Of a stretch of DNA of 64,000 bases, positions 26,901 to 38,268 are shown in pieces; positions within the stretch are counted from its first letter, which is position 1, and every line of letters begins with the position of its first letter. The DNA is from Cyprinodon diabolis (Eukaryota; Chordata; Actinopteri; Cyprinodontiformes; Cyprinodontidae): the NCBI GenBank assembly GCA_030533445.1, contig CM060076.1:27080603-27144602 (forward strand). Direction: 5' to 3'. The notes beneath the pieces were generated by a model, which saw nothing but the letters and a program-made list of their open reading frames with translations, did not search any database and was not told where the DNA came from. The position numbers were made by a program, and so were the translations under genes.

Positions 26901-27048
26901 ATTTAACCCATCCCCTCGGGGAGCAGTGGGCTGCCATCGTCGTGCACCTTGGGAGCTATCGGAGGTTAAGGGTCTTGCTCAGAGAGCCAGAGTGGCAGTC
27001 TTTGGGAGTGGGGCTCGAACACAGAACCTCAGGCCGCCACTCCCCCAT
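26901..27048 (-). mobile_element. tRNA-derived SINE-like element, copy 2
   Basis: Contains TTAACCCATCCCCTCGGGGA and GGGTCTTGCTCAGAGAGCC. The complement of GGGGCTCGAACA provides GTTCGAGCC, an exact match to the Pol III B-box consensus GWTCRANNC. The minus strand is therefore the transcribed direction. An A-rich run at about 27050-27059 is adjacent. Confidence 0.65.
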
Positions 27049-27559
27049 TAAAAAAAAAATATTTTTTTTTGTCAATTTTAAATGATTTTAGTCTTAAATG
27101 AGACATAAACATAGGAAAGTTTTAGTTTTATTCAAATATGTAAATATTTTCTGTCAAACTTGAAAATTACACAAATTAAAATTACACAACTGTGTCAGAT
27201 AACATAGGTACTAAAATGATTCCAAATAAAGTATATAAAACTCTTAATTCTCATTGTAGATCTTCAATCTCCATTCTATTAAGTTTTACAGTAGAAAAGA
27301 AGCAAAAATGACATTCAGTCATAACAGTATATAAAAAGGCTACTAAAATAAAAATACATTCTCAAAATGTCTCCTTTTATCGTTTAAATGTCGTCTTTCA
27401 GAAGAAAAAAAATCAATAAAAACAAACAATTGTTTTAATGCTCAGTGCATTTTCCAGCAGCTTTCAAACAGAAGATAACTAAGAAAGACATTTCTTCCAC
27501 TGTTAACAGCTTATGCTTAGAAAAAAAGGAACAATAATTATTGTACTGGAACAGAATGA
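27049..27559. other. No gene seen
   Basis: AT-rich sequence between the SINE and the hAT transposase relic. Confidence 0.5.
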
Positions 27560-28500
27560 TAAGTCTACAGGTTGTGGGCAAGGAAGTGCCCAACTTCTAT
27601 CTGTTTCTTCTGGTTTTAAATCTGCCTGGTGGCTGGTAACAATACTAGCTGGGATGCTGGTTGCAAGGATACAATATTAAAGCTTTGCTACAAAACTCAC
27701 TCTTGGGAAGTTCTTCTTATTGATTTTTAAACCATAGCATGTGGTCCATTTCATTGGCCACATCTAGTGGCAGCAAGTAGTTGTCAAGTTCCCTTCCTAC
27801 TGTCTTGTTGTTGGCAAGTCCTGTGCTGGTGGTGGAACATGTTCTCTTAAGGAAACTACCCAATGATATTCTCCGTTTGTTCTGGATGAGTAGCGCTGCA
27901 GCACCTCCAGCACCTTCTTCTTCTGGTTCTTCAGCTCTAGCTGAAGTCATCAGGTCCTTTTTCTATCCAACATTGCTCTTATTTTGATGTATCTTAAAAC
28001 AAAAGTCCAACACAGATACATTATCGAGCAGGCCGTCTGTTTTCTGGTTGGAATACTTTTATCCTGGTACGCTATGACTGTTATTATCATGTACTTTGTG
28101 AGTTGTGACTCATCTGATGTTTTCAGAATCTGTGTTCTGTGCATCAACCCTAAATATCACGCAACAATCAGCAGAGACTGAATCGATAAATTCCAGTAGT
28201 GGATTAAGGCTTCTGCATACTATCAAGCACTTCTAGGTTCTTGCCTGGAGGGAACTAACTCATCTAACTCTTATGTGCATCCAGTACATAAGACATGCCT
28301 TGGTGTTGCTCCAGCACCTTAGCAATCAATTTGTGACTGGTACCCCACCTGGTAGGTGACTCTGTCACCAGCTTATGGTGGGAAAGGTAACCACCCCTCT
28401 AAAGAGCAGCCAAGTCTGTCTTCTTCTTCTTTCATGAGAAAGTGAGCTTGCCCAAACCAAAAGCTTGCTCCACCCTTGTGTCTTTCCTGCTTTCCTTGAG
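27560..28500 (-). pseudogene. ZBED1-like hAT transposase relic, C-terminal half
   Basis: Minus-strand translation, across several frameshifts and stops, gives landmarks in the order expected of hAT transposases. A HKLVTESPTRWGT segment near 28395-28355 is the conserved Ser/Cys-Pro-Thr-Arg-Trp-Gly block. An EVLDSMQK segment lies near 28225. The ORF at 27717-27950 contains KTVGRELDNYLLPLD and MLWFKNQ, the dimerisation-region lead-in. Decayed IPATS-like and FLAHNL-like sequence follows to about 27560. It is clearly inactive. The N-terminal half is at 30240-30570, beyond later insertions. Confidence 0.7.
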
Positions 28501-28764
28501 AAAAAAAGGTAAACAACAACAGCATAAATGGACCCACTGGGGTTATTTTACTTTACAGAATATATTGTTTTGTCGAATATTTTGATGTTTTTACACCATT
28601 GTCATCCTTGTTAAAAATTGACATTTTCAACATCGTTTCAGACAACTAAGAAAATAAACATGACTCCAGTAGGAAGATAAATATTTCAACTTTTCGCAAA
28701 TATTTTGCAAAAGAGCATAATGTATAATTTCAGGATCACAATTGCAACATACATGTGCCCAAAC
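28501..28764. other. Spacer inside the hAT relic
   Basis: AT-rich sequence between the transposase relic and the next MITE. Its last eight bases are that MITE's TSD. Confidence 0.4.
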
Positions 28765-29315
28765 TAGGGTTGTCACGATACTAAACTTTTCAACTCGATA
28801 CCGATACTAAAGAAAATATTCGATAATCGATACCATTTTCGATACCACAAGGATAAAAACTCAAAATTTCAACAGAAATATTTTGATTAATAATTAAAAT
28901 ACAATAAATAAATACAATAAACAATAAGAACAACATTTTAAGGTTGTTTGCTGTGCATAGTATTAAGCAAGCTTGATAAAAAAAAACTTACAAAATTAAA
29001 ATTAAGTTTTCCTTACGTGGCTATGCTTTGCACACATAACAATGACACTAGCCAAACCGGTTAAGAAACAAAAATAATTCTGAGAAAAAGCAGCACCTGT
29101 TACAAAAAAAGTCTGAAACTGAAATGTGCACAGATTTATTCATTCACATAGTGTTCAGAAAGTGCATTTTCCTTTATTCTACACTTTAGATGAATGACTG
29201 TTTAGGTGCCACTGGTGGTAGCACTGTATTGATACTTTTGAGAATGAGTATTGTATCCGGATACAGCGTTTCAGTATCAATACTTTTTTTAGTATCAATA
29301 CTTTTGACAACCCTA
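28765..29315. mobile_element. hAT MITE with TAGGGTTGTCA ends
   Basis: A 551-bp element with perfect 11-bp inverted termini TAGGGTTGTCA/TGACAACCCTA. It is flanked by exact 8-bp duplications GCCCAAAC (28757-28764 and 29316-29323). The subterminal regions are full of TCGATA/TATCGA-type motifs. It has no coding capacity. Confidence 0.9.
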
Positions 29316-29434
29316 GCCCAAACAATCACATTAGAGGTCCTGCAATGTAGGAAAGAAATAAATGAGTGCACACACATTCACAGAAAGAGGTGAAATAAGT
29401 ACAGGTTGCTATCAACTAGATGGAGTTCAACATA

Positions 29435-29797
29435 CAGTAGCTGCCATTCAAAATGGCCATTCCCAGCCAAATGGCAGCCGCAGCCGAATGGCAGCCGAAT
29501 GGCAGCCGAATGGCAGCCGACTTCCCTGCAACTTCCAGTAATATCCCCTCCAACTTCCAGCCACTGGAGTGACCCCCTCTTGCATATTTTCTTATTGTGA
29601 CTCCACCCTCTCACTGAATTACAGGGTCTGACCAGGAGATAATGCTTCTCTTTAGATCTTAATGTCCACAAATAACATAACAGAAAGAATATTGTAGTAC
29701 ATAGATTGATGTTTAAAAAATTTATTGTAGGGGACCAGCCAAGGACTAAGCAAGGACCCATTAAGGAAAGTGGGGAACTTTTGAATGGTTACCACTG
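29435..29797. mobile_element. TA-flanked MITE (Tc1/mariner-type), copy 1
   Basis: A 363-bp element with inverted ends CAGTAGCTGCCATTCAAAAT and a right end whose complement is CAGTGGTAACCATTCAAAAG. TA lies on both sides (29433-29434, 29798-29799). A tandem run of GAATGGCAGCC units is at about 29486-29519. It shares its interior with the copy at 63293-63596. Confidence 0.8.
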
Positions 29798-30027
29798 TAA
29801 AGTGCTGTCTAAGACATCTGGCAAACATTCAGGCATTTTGATAAATCAAATGTTTAGAACACATGGAAATGTCAAATGTTTCTAATATCATATAGCCCTA
29901 ATATGTAATGTAAAAATATGCACTAAAATAAGTCAATTCCAAATTTATCATGGCAATTGTGAATCCCCCTGCCTTGATTTAGTTGTTTAATGCAACACTG
30001 TATTTAGAGTCAAACGAAAACACTAAA

Positions 30028-30194
30028 TACACACATACATACACACACATATATATATATATCTATATATATATATATCTATATATATATATATATATAT
30101 ATATATCTATATATATATATATATAGATATAGATATATATATAGATATATATAGATAGATAGATAGATATAGATATATATAGATAGATAGATAT
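30028..30194. repeat. Compound (CA)/(TA)/(GATA) microsatellite
   Basis: About 165 bp running from ACACATACA-type repeats through interrupted TA repeats to repeated ATAG units. Confidence 0.9.
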
Positions 30195-30239
30195 TCAGTA
30201 ATCATTTTCTCCCCACCATGGATGCAAATTAATTCAGCA

Positions 30240-30570
30240 AAGGCAGGTCTAAAACAGAGGGGAGCTTACTAACAACTGAGTGAGGCTGATGCCCAAAGCA
30301 TCGCAGTTCCATTTGATGAGGACTGTGGCCTTGGCTAAGTTGGTCCCGCTGTACTGTATGTTGTGATCCAAACGTGTTTATCTTCAATCAAGGCCCATGA
30401 TGCAACTGCTTCTCACCGTCCTGCAGCAAAGATTTCACCTGTGTAGTCTTCAGGCAAGTATGCAGTTTGAAGATGTTGGCTCTTCAAATTCCAATCTTTG
30501 TCTATGAAATGGGCGGTGAGCCTTATGCATGGTTCTGTGTGTTCTCATGTGCAACATGACCACATATCTG
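30240..30570 (-). pseudogene. ZBED1-like hAT transposase relic, central part
   Basis: Minus-strand frames give the landmarks HFIDKDWNLKSQHLQTAYL, then EDYTGEIFAA, then EAVASWALIEDKHVWITT, followed by a frameshifted SGTNLAKA segment. This is the order around the second catalytic block of ZBED1-type hAT transposases. Stops and frame changes show it is dead. It is on the same strand as 27560-28500 and lies upstream of it in the transposase sense. The two are probably one fossil element separated by later MITE and microsatellite material. Confidence 0.65.
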
Positions 30571-30905
30571 ACGTTATTAGTATATTATTTACTGTGCTTA
30601 TTGTTAGCATGTCTTCAGGGTTTCTAAACTTTTGCAAACTTTTGTTCCCGCGGGTCCTTAAAAAGTCTTAAAAGGGATTGAATTCTTCAAAATAAAACAA
30701 AGGCCTTAATTGGTATTAAAATGTCTTAAATCAGTCTTTTGTAGGTCTTATTTTTTAAAACATCATAAATAGGATTATTTTTATTACAATTTATTTTTGT
30801 AATCTAAATAAAACATTAAAATTGACAATTTTCTTTTTTTTTATGTAAAGAAAATAACGTCTCGCCATTATTGGTTCCGTCGCGATAGCGTGACCAATAA
30901 AAGCG

Positions 30906-31250
30906 TTGTTGCGGCCGGGACATTTGGGAGATGCGCCATTAACTTTTTGTCTGGAAAATAGGAGCAAGTGTAAATGTAACCAAAATTGGCTTCAGCCAAA
31001 AGTTTTCTCCATGGCTAAAACCAGGGAACATACTGTACATGAGGCACAGTGGATTTTGTGCAACAATTCATTCAAGCTCGGAGCGATGGGAATTAAGGCA
31101 GTGCACATGCGAAGCAAGAAACACAAAGCGTCAAAATGGAGTTACAGAGAAACAGCTGGTATTTCTCAGTTTTGTTCAACTCTTGTCTCTGCAACGCCTC
31201 CACTTATCACCAAATCAAACATACTAAGAAAACGATACAAAGAAAAATAG
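30906..31250 (+). pseudogene. Zinc-finger N-terminal fragment of a DNA transposase
   Basis: The 114-codon ORF contains KCKCNQNWL, then ILCNNSFKLGAMGIKAV and RSKKHKA. I recognise this as the lead and finger of a transposase N-terminus common in fish elements. The first metal-binding Cys appears replaced by Trp (AQWILC), and the His region is slightly altered. No catalytic domain follows. The preserved frame may be chance or recent. Confidence 0.5.
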
Positions 31251-31468
31251 CTGCAAAAAAGACTTAGCACTGGTTATGTTGTGGATTTAAACTGATTTGT
31301 TTTGTTCCCTGCTAAAACAAAATTTGTGAATTCAGTTAAATAATTGTTAAAATATATCTCTCATTTGTGTGTTTTTAGCTGTCTTCATGTATGGGAAGTT
31401 TTTCAAATTTTGAAACATTAGTTCAATGGTTTATGTTAAAATAAACCTTTGGGTTAAGTTGTCGCAAG

Positions 31469-32199
31469 TGTCATGATGGCTACTGAATTAACCCACATGC
31501 AGAACATACCACGGAAACGGGAGTAAAAGTTCAAACAGTTTATTAAGATGTTCACACAAGTAAACCATTGGAAACAGATTCTGGTCCGGGACAGGCTTCA
31601 CGAGGGTTCTCTATAGAGAAGGTATAGTTAGGTTAGCCAGGGGGTCTGGGGAATCTTGACAGAGTCTGATTCAGTGTTGTACCTGAAGATATTCAGACAG
31701 ACGTGATGAGAGAGGGAACCAGTTGGGTCCAGAGTTCGTTGTTGTCGCTGCGAGCTTGCAGCGGCAGAGCTTGTCTTCGGACTCGAGTATAGACCTTGAG
31801 GGTTTGCCAAAGTTCTCTCTTGAGAACTGGAATCAGACAGATTTTGTGGATCTTCAGGTTTGCCAGAGTTCTCTCCTGAGAACTGGAATCAGACAGAACT
31901 TTTGGATCCTCAGGTTTGGCTCGTGAGGGCAGGCAGACTGGTCTAGGAAGCAGAGAAGACAAAAACGGGTTAGATCTCAGATTACTCCTCAGAGTATCAG
32001 ACAACAGACTTAGCAGGCTTGGCTCAGGTTTTGCTAACCATAACTTGGCAACACTCTGGCATTGAAGACAGGTCTGGCCGCTGCTTATGTAGCTGGTCTC
32101 CTGATGGGCTGATGATCCTCAGGTGTGCAGGAGGCTCCAGCTCAGGAGACCCATAGCGCTCTCTGCTGGAGACAGGTGGCAGATCTCCAGATCCCAACA
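31469..32199 (-). mobile_element. Solo LTR nested in the DNA transposon
   Basis: 731 bp, starting TGTCATGATGG and ending ATCCCAACA, with exact 5-bp duplications GCAAG (31464-31468 and 32200-32204). On the minus strand an AATAAA signal lies near the 3' end (complement of about 31540) and a TATA-like ACATAAG lies upstream (about 32085), so it is in reverse orientation. No second LTR or gag-pol is present. Confidence 0.8.
31801..31912. repeat. Two tandem 56-bp units inside the LTR
   Basis: Units 31801-31856 and 31857-31912 both begin GGTTTGCCA and contain GAGAACTGGAATCAGACAG. They differ at several positions. A third partial copy begins at 31913. Confidence 0.85.
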
Positions 32200-32746
32200 G
32201 CAAGCAGGTTTTTCTTCTGTTTCTTGTGAATTTGTTCTTAAATTTTTATTTCAAGTGGCATTAAAAAGTCTTAAAAAGTCTTGAATTTAACTTGCCTTAT
32301 GCTGTAGGAACCCTGTGGTCAAGCGTGGAGCACCTCTCATCATCGGCTATTCTTATCGTCTTTCAAAACCTCACTGAATTTAGATTATCGAAAATTGTAT
32401 CGACCACGTTTCATATATTGGAAAAATGTTAATACGTGATATATATCTTTATGGCCAGCCCAAGTCTAACAAATAAAACAGTGTTTTTATTTATTTATTT
32501 TTTATGCATAGTCGGGCTTTAGACTAGGCCACAGGACAAACCCTCCTGTCAAAATGACTGCCATTTCTGCTTTGAAGGAATAGAAATCACGTGCTTAGCT
32601 TTTTTAAAACCTATATAAACATTTGCTTCTGTAGAATAGGGCATCCTCTTAAAGATATACAATATGTAGACTTTGTTGGTTTGCAAACTGCTTTCTGTGA
32701 GAGCCCGCTGCATCTATTAATGCAATTCTACTGCTTTAGAAATTAA

Positions 32747-33669
32747 AGGAATAGTACACCCAAAACATGATTAGCCTTCATTTTCTACTCACCCCCATGC
32801 TGAACAACACTCTGGAGTACTTTTTTGATATCTCAAATGCATCTGGAGATCTGGGAGGCTTCTTGCTGTCTGCTGACATTCATAATAATGGAGGTCCATG
32901 GCACCCGAGGCAGAAAGGTCCATAAAAGTCCACAAAAAACGTGTCAATATTCCTCCATACTGCTCGTCCAATGTATTCCAAGTGTCCTGAGTGGGTAGCG
33001 TCCATAATTTACTCTAAACAAAGTCATTTAGAATGTTTTTAGGGCATAAACAGTAGTGTATAGGATTTCCTAAAAGCGCGCGCCTGCGAGTTCACGAGCC
33101 TACGGAAACTGCAGCAGACCAAACCAGATGAAAGCGCGCATTCAGCGTCTGCTCTTGATAATGCAAGCGTAGAAGAAGAAATGTGCTGTTTACCTGTGCA
33201 AAGAAAGAAACAACGAAAGAAAAATGTCTGAGGACTTCAGTGTTGAGGAAGAGCATGAGTTCTTTGCCGAGCTGAATGCGCACTTTCGTCTGGTTTGGTC
33301 TGCCGCGGTTTCCGTAGGCTCGTGAACTCGCAGGCGCGCGCTTTTAGGAAATCCTATACACTTCTGTTTATGCTCTAAAAACATTCTAAATGACTTTGTT
33401 TCGAGTAAATTATGGACGCTACCCACTCAGGACACTTGGAATACATTGGACGAGCAGTATGGAGGAATATTGACACGTTTTTTGTGGACTTTTATGGACC
33501 TTTCTGCCTCGGGCGCCATGGACCTCCATTATTTGAATGTCAGCAGACAGCAAGAAGCCTCCCAGATCTCCAGATGCATTTGAGATATCAAAAAAGTACT
33601 CCAGAATGTTGTTCAGCATGGGGGTGAGTAGAAAATGAAGGCTAATCATGTTTTGGGTGTACTATTCCT
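32747..33669. mobile_element. Long foldback element, Kolobok/Angel-like, with 400-bp arms
   Basis: TTAA flanks both ends (32743-32746, 33670-33673). Termini AGGAATAGTACACCCAAAAC and the complementary right end begin near-identical inverted arms, 32747-33146 and 33271-33669, around a 124-bp centre. ORFs on opposite arms encode the same short peptide, so they are palindrome artefacts, not genes. The TTAA target and AGG start fit Kolobok-group MITEs known from fish. Confidence 0.85.
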
Positions 33670-33673
33670 TTAA

Positions 33674-34753
33674 GACTGGTCTTCCTCAAAGGTCACTCTC
33701 GGGAGTAGTTATTGTCTCTGTTTATGTTCACAATCGTTGAATGGGTTGTTTATTCCACTGCAGTTGATGGTGTTACTTATAGACTGACATGTCTTTATAT
33801 TGCAGTGACTCGGAAAGTTCATGAGTCTAGTTAAAATATATTGATGCCAAGAAGAATAGTGTTATGCTTGTAACTTGTTCCTTGACTGCTTACCTGTTAT
33901 TGAATTACATCTAATGGCATTCTGATCATTCAGAGCATCTTTATTTTCGTGGTTAAATTGGCAATGGGTCAATTTCATCTAGTTTTTGTGGAATCTGTTT
34001 TTTAGTATTTGCACTGTGATCCTTTTCTTTTTCATTTTTCCTTTTTTTATTTTGTTATTTACCTATTCAGTGTATGTCTTTATATTCATATCTTAACTAT
34101 TTGGCTGCTGTATTCCACCTAAAATACAAGCAATCCTGGTTCATAACATAATATTTATTTCAGCAATGGTTAAGGATTGAGTTTGTATTTTTTTCCACAT
34201 TGTGCATATGTGTTACCTCACCCAAGTTTTGTTGTCAAAAAAAATGCAGAGCAAATTTATGTCTCTATTTTAGAAACATTGCAGTGTTTTTTTAATCTTT
34301 GTGGGTGTTCTGACTTTTAGCCTTTTAAATATCTCCACCAAGCTCTTCCTTTCACCAAGTTATTGTGTGTTCGACTTTGAGGAGGTTGTGCAATAATGAG
34401 AAATGGGAGACTTTCCTTTGTTTCTGCACTCCAATATATGGCCCCATTTCATCGGCTTAACAACCTCATTTAAATGAGCCTAATGACTCTCACTAATGTC
34501 CAGGCATGGCCGAGAGATTGTGACTGCTCTCAAAAGCAATGTCCTCTTAATGCACATTGTATATCTCCATTATGAGACCCGGGTCCCGGTGGAAAATACA
34601 ACCCATTTGTTGTCTTCCACTGTTCAAGATTCATTTTTATATTAATTTGTTGGTTTCTCTTTTGTTCTGTTTGCATGTTCAGTTCCTTCAGCTTAATGAT
34701 TTGGAAACTAGAGAAATTTAGATGCTGTATTTTGCTCAGCCTGCTATTCCTGA
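33674..34753. other. No gene seen; a possible conserved non-coding stretch at about 34340-34580
   Basis: The 34340-34580 part has balanced composition with AT-rich homeobox-like words such as CATTTAAATGAGCC and TTAATGCACATTG. No repeat or coding features. Confidence 0.35.
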
Positions 34754-34761
34754 TAAAATGC

Positions 34762-36055
34762 TAGGGCTGCAACTAACGATTATTTTAAAAATCGATGAAT
34801 CGGCCGATTATTTTTTCGATTAATCAATGAATCGGATAAAAAATATTTTTTATACTAACCTCTTTATTCCAAAATAAACATTTTAGACAGAACAAACAAG
34901 CACACAAGTACAGGTTGCTCATTAACTGTACTGGTGCAATATGAAAAATAAATGTTTGTGTTAAAACTACACAAACTTACATGAGAAATGTAGCTGTACA
35001 TCCACAAAATATAGGCTACTTTGTTTCATAAGGCGCAAAAAAAGACATTTTTGTTTTTAAAAGCCCCTAAGGGGCTCAAACAATAGGCCCCCCCATTTCA
35101 ACAAATGAGTTTTTTTTAGACTAGAAGAGTTCTGCCTTTTAAGACAGGAAAGTATAGCAGTTAAAGTTGCTACTTGAGAAAATATTTAACCATAGAGATA
35201 AAAATAGCCATGTGATTCAAATTATAAATTGTATTTGGAATAAAAATGAGAGAACTAGGGGTGCTAAAAAACACATCTTCCAAAGACAGATATTTACATG
35301 GAAATGTGGCATATAATTAATTGACATATTACTGATCTTGCTGGATTTTATTCTGCTTTACTTCCATAAATTGCAGGATCTTCTTTACTTTATCTTTGCC
35401 AGAAGATTTAAACTTTAAAAGCCTTGCCCTCATAATTTGCAAGTTAATTTATATATAAAGAAAATATAAACGCTACTTAAGCTAATTCAAATGAAATTAA
35501 AAGTAAAATAAGTAGCCAACCTTATTACTGTCTGTAACCTACTAACACGGTAAGGAAAGCATCAGATGAGCTACCTGAGAAACTAACGTTACGTTTCCCC
35601 ACTTTAAAACGAAACAAACATGGTCGCTCACCCTGCTGATCAGCTCTCTTCTCTGCCATCGAAGGCTCCAACCTGTTTCCTTTTCAGGTGCTGCATCATA
35701 ACAGCGGTGCTTCCGCGCCATGTTAATTTGTTTTTACAAAAGTTGCATGTTACGACTTTTTTCGCTTTACAAAGCGCAGGCTATTTTAATTATTGTGATC
35801 AATTTGCGCCGTCAATCCCGGCGCATGCGTGCTTCATTTGCAGCCTGGACGCTGAGGGTAAACATCCTCTGACTGCAGCGCTGAGAGGGACTCCTACGGG
35901 AGTGGAGTTGGGATGGGGGAGGCGCCCCACGGCAATGACGACGGCGGCGGATGACGCATTAATCGCGCGACACAACTAATCGATGATGAAATTTGTTGCC
36001 AACGCTTTTAAAAGTCGATTTTTATCGATTTTATCGATTTGTTGTTGCAGCCCTA
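34762..36055 (-). mobile_element. hAT deletion derivative with TAGGGCTGCAAC ends
   Basis: 1294 bp with perfect 12-bp inverted termini TAGGGCTGCAAC/GTTGCAGCCCTA. The 8-bp flanking duplications TAAATGC-type differ at one base: TAAAATGC at 34754-34761 and TAAAATAC at 36056-36063. Subterminal ATCGATTA-like repeats occur at both ends. A BED-finger remnant lies on the minus strand near the right end, so the transposase 5' side is there. The catalytic part is missing. Confidence 0.85.
35640..35780 (-). pseudogene. BED zinc-finger remnant of a hAT transposase
   Basis: The 46-codon minus-strand frame between stops contains VVTCNFCKNKLTW, then STAVMMQHLKRKQ. It matches the BED layout C-x2-C with the first His of the pair present; the position of the second His reads Gln. 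Its upstream side ends at a TAG and downstream at TGA. The frame lies about 275 bp inside the right terminus. Confidence 0.65.
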
Positions 36056-36063
36056 TAAAATAC

Positions 36064-37615
36064 TGTTTTCAGTAAAGGCCAATAGAAACCTAAATGGATC
36101 CATTTAATCAGTCAAATGGGATCTGACTTTTTAATGCCCCTTTCATGCAGTAGAGGTTTTGACAACTCAATTGAGAGCTGAAAAGGTCACTTATACAACT
36201 AATGCTTAAAGTTATCATTTTTTTACAGCCCTTTCTTTAGAATTTGCTGAAACTACTTTGCCAGAGTAAGAATGTTAAATCTTTCACAAACATTAACACT
36301 ATTAGCTGCTGCTGTGCCTCCCCAATATCAGATTGTGATGACTCCACTGTGTTGCACTCAATATACTGCCTGATAGTTTTCATTAAACATCAGTGTGTGA
36401 AACCAGCACTTGGCTACACTGCTATTGATCAATTTAAATAAAGGACTATGCTTGGCGTCAACACAAATCAATAGATGAACGGGCATCCTGATGTGGTCAT
36501 AACCACCAAAGCAGGGCCATTATATGAAGCGCTTCTGTCAAAGGCGAATTTAAAAGCACACACGGTCCAATATGTGACAGAAAATCAATGGTCTCTGATA
36601 GGGAGCAAAACCTGACAGCTCAATAAGCTTTGGATTAAAGATGCTCCCTCCTGGTCCCCATTCCAACCCCTCCTACAACCAAAACTACCTTCCCGTTCTA
36701 CAAGAGACTTAACAGCTCAAACCTGTACACTATTTAAGATTACAAGCCCCTGTTGAAATGTGTGCAGGGTACATATGTGCAGGGTTGAGAAATACAAAGA
36801 CAAGAAAGTGGAGATGATGCAGCTGGCATCATCAGTGGCATTTTTTTATGTAAACAATGTGGGAGCAGCTCTATTCATACAAAAACTACAGAGCAGGAAC
36901 CACTGCCTTATTCTGCACACTACTACTGGCCAGGAGGATAAAACTTAAAAAAATATACTTTAAAAAAAATCCTAAAATATTCAAAACAGGAGTTTGTCTA
37001 ATTCAGTAGTATATCCTTATAGACAAACAGCGTGATTAGATATTATTTGTAGAACATGATTGCGTTCAGGAACAAATAGAGCCACAGCTGTGCTTTCCAA
37101 ACATCTCAACCACTAATAGTGTTTCTTTTTGCACATTATTGATCTGTAATGTCAACCAAGATAAGTGAGATGGAGAAACAGAGGCATATCCAGGTAAGCT
37201 CCACCTCTCTGCGGTATACCCGCTTTATTTTTGGCTACAGGGACAGTTTTAAATATCATGACTCATCTATGTTAGTGATTTATCATCAAGCCCATAAATA
37301 TTAATGCTATCTGTCAGCGTCCAAGCAAAGACGCATGACTAGCCTTCAAAATGTTTTTACCCTTGTTATTTGCGAATTTGTAGTCACGCTTACAATGTGT
37401 GTAAAGAGAGGAAATCAGTAGACTGTATATCTATGTCACTATTCAAATGACATAAATATGTAACGTTGCATTGTTTCTTTAGATAAAATACGGAAGAACA
37501 TGCAGAAGCCTTTGTGAGTTGCTTTATACACATATAAGATTAGCAAGTTTTCCCTTTTTTCAGGTCAAGGATTCTTACCCAATAATACAGGATCATAATT
37601 TAACTAGTCATTCTG

Positions 37616-37672
<57 letters not shown>

Positions 37673-38077
37673 TGATTCATAATATATAGTATGTTTAAAA
37701 TGTAATGTAATTTTACTTGTTAATTGTAACTTTTAACACGGGGAACATGGGAGACAGACCCTGAAATTACTTTTGCCATCTGTATAGACTGGCATTAGCA
37801 TTTGAAATAACCAACAACAGGCCAAAATCAACAGAAGCTCATTCACAGGCACTTGAAAGGCGTCTCCTAACAGAAGACTCTTTTGCTTCTGTGAAAAAAA
37901 AGGAATCCTCCCATAATTCAAGCGAAGGTCTGTTTATCCACCTGCCGCTGCTCAGTTCATGGCTATTTCTCAGCTTTCTTTAGGAGACTTGAGTTTCTAA
38001 TGATCCCAGCATGCCTCTCCGGTGTACTTCTTACCCCAAGCAGTGCTCTGTGTGTGGACTCCCTCCTGTGCTTGTAG
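36064..38077. other. No gene seen
   Basis: AT-rich non-coding sequence except for the microsatellite at 37619-37669, then a GC-richer rise from about 37920. Confidence 0.45.
37619..37669. repeat. (TA)n microsatellite
   Basis: Pure TA run of about 50 bp. Confidence 0.95.
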
Positions 38078-38268
38078 GAGTGCAAAGCTCTGCTGACCAC
38101 TTCATCTTTTGGGATAAAACCTTTCAGTCCTCTCTCAAACCCTTGGGGGAGCAGGGCTGAAGTTCCAGTTTCTCAAACCTCAAAGCCTGGACATCAACAC
38201 AGTTTACTTGAAAAACTGCTGGAGTACCACCTTTCTTTGGCCGATGTTCTTAGGGAGCCATCCTTTCG
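38078..38268 (+). other. Candidate exon, 191 nt, unidentified
   Basis: The segment lies in a GC-richer patch. It follows CTCCCTCCTGTGCTTGTAG, a plausible acceptor, and ends at TTCG|GTAAGT, a consensus donor. One frame is open for 63 codons plus two bases (phase 0 to phase 2) and ends SLADVLREPSFR. The product is not recognised. Its exit phase would join the candidate microexon at 50544. The pair cannot be spliced into exon A in that exon's coding frame, so the call is weak. Confidence 0.2.

Larger units (their letters stand above)
30616..32315 (+). mobile_element. Zinc-finger DNA transposon derivative containing a solo LTR
   Basis: The left end is CAGGGTTTCTAAAC. The right end is the complement of CAGGGTTCCTACAGCATAAG. 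AAAAAGTCTTAAAA-type subterminal motifs occur on both sides (about 30658 and 32262). Without the nested LTR it is about 964 bp. The flanks do not show a matching TSD, so the outer limits are less certain. A zinc-finger ORF lies near the left end. Confidence 0.6.

Noticed and set aside
27781..27987. Plus-strand ORF with Ala/Pro/Ser run
   Set aside because: It is the antisense of the hAT transposase relic.
32330..32465. TATCGA-rich sequence ending GGCCAGCCC, resembling a hAT terminus
   Set aside because: No matching left terminus or TSD could be found.
32789..33649. ORFs encoding the same peptide on both strands of the foldback
   Set aside because: They come from the two arms of the inverted repeat and have no independent support.
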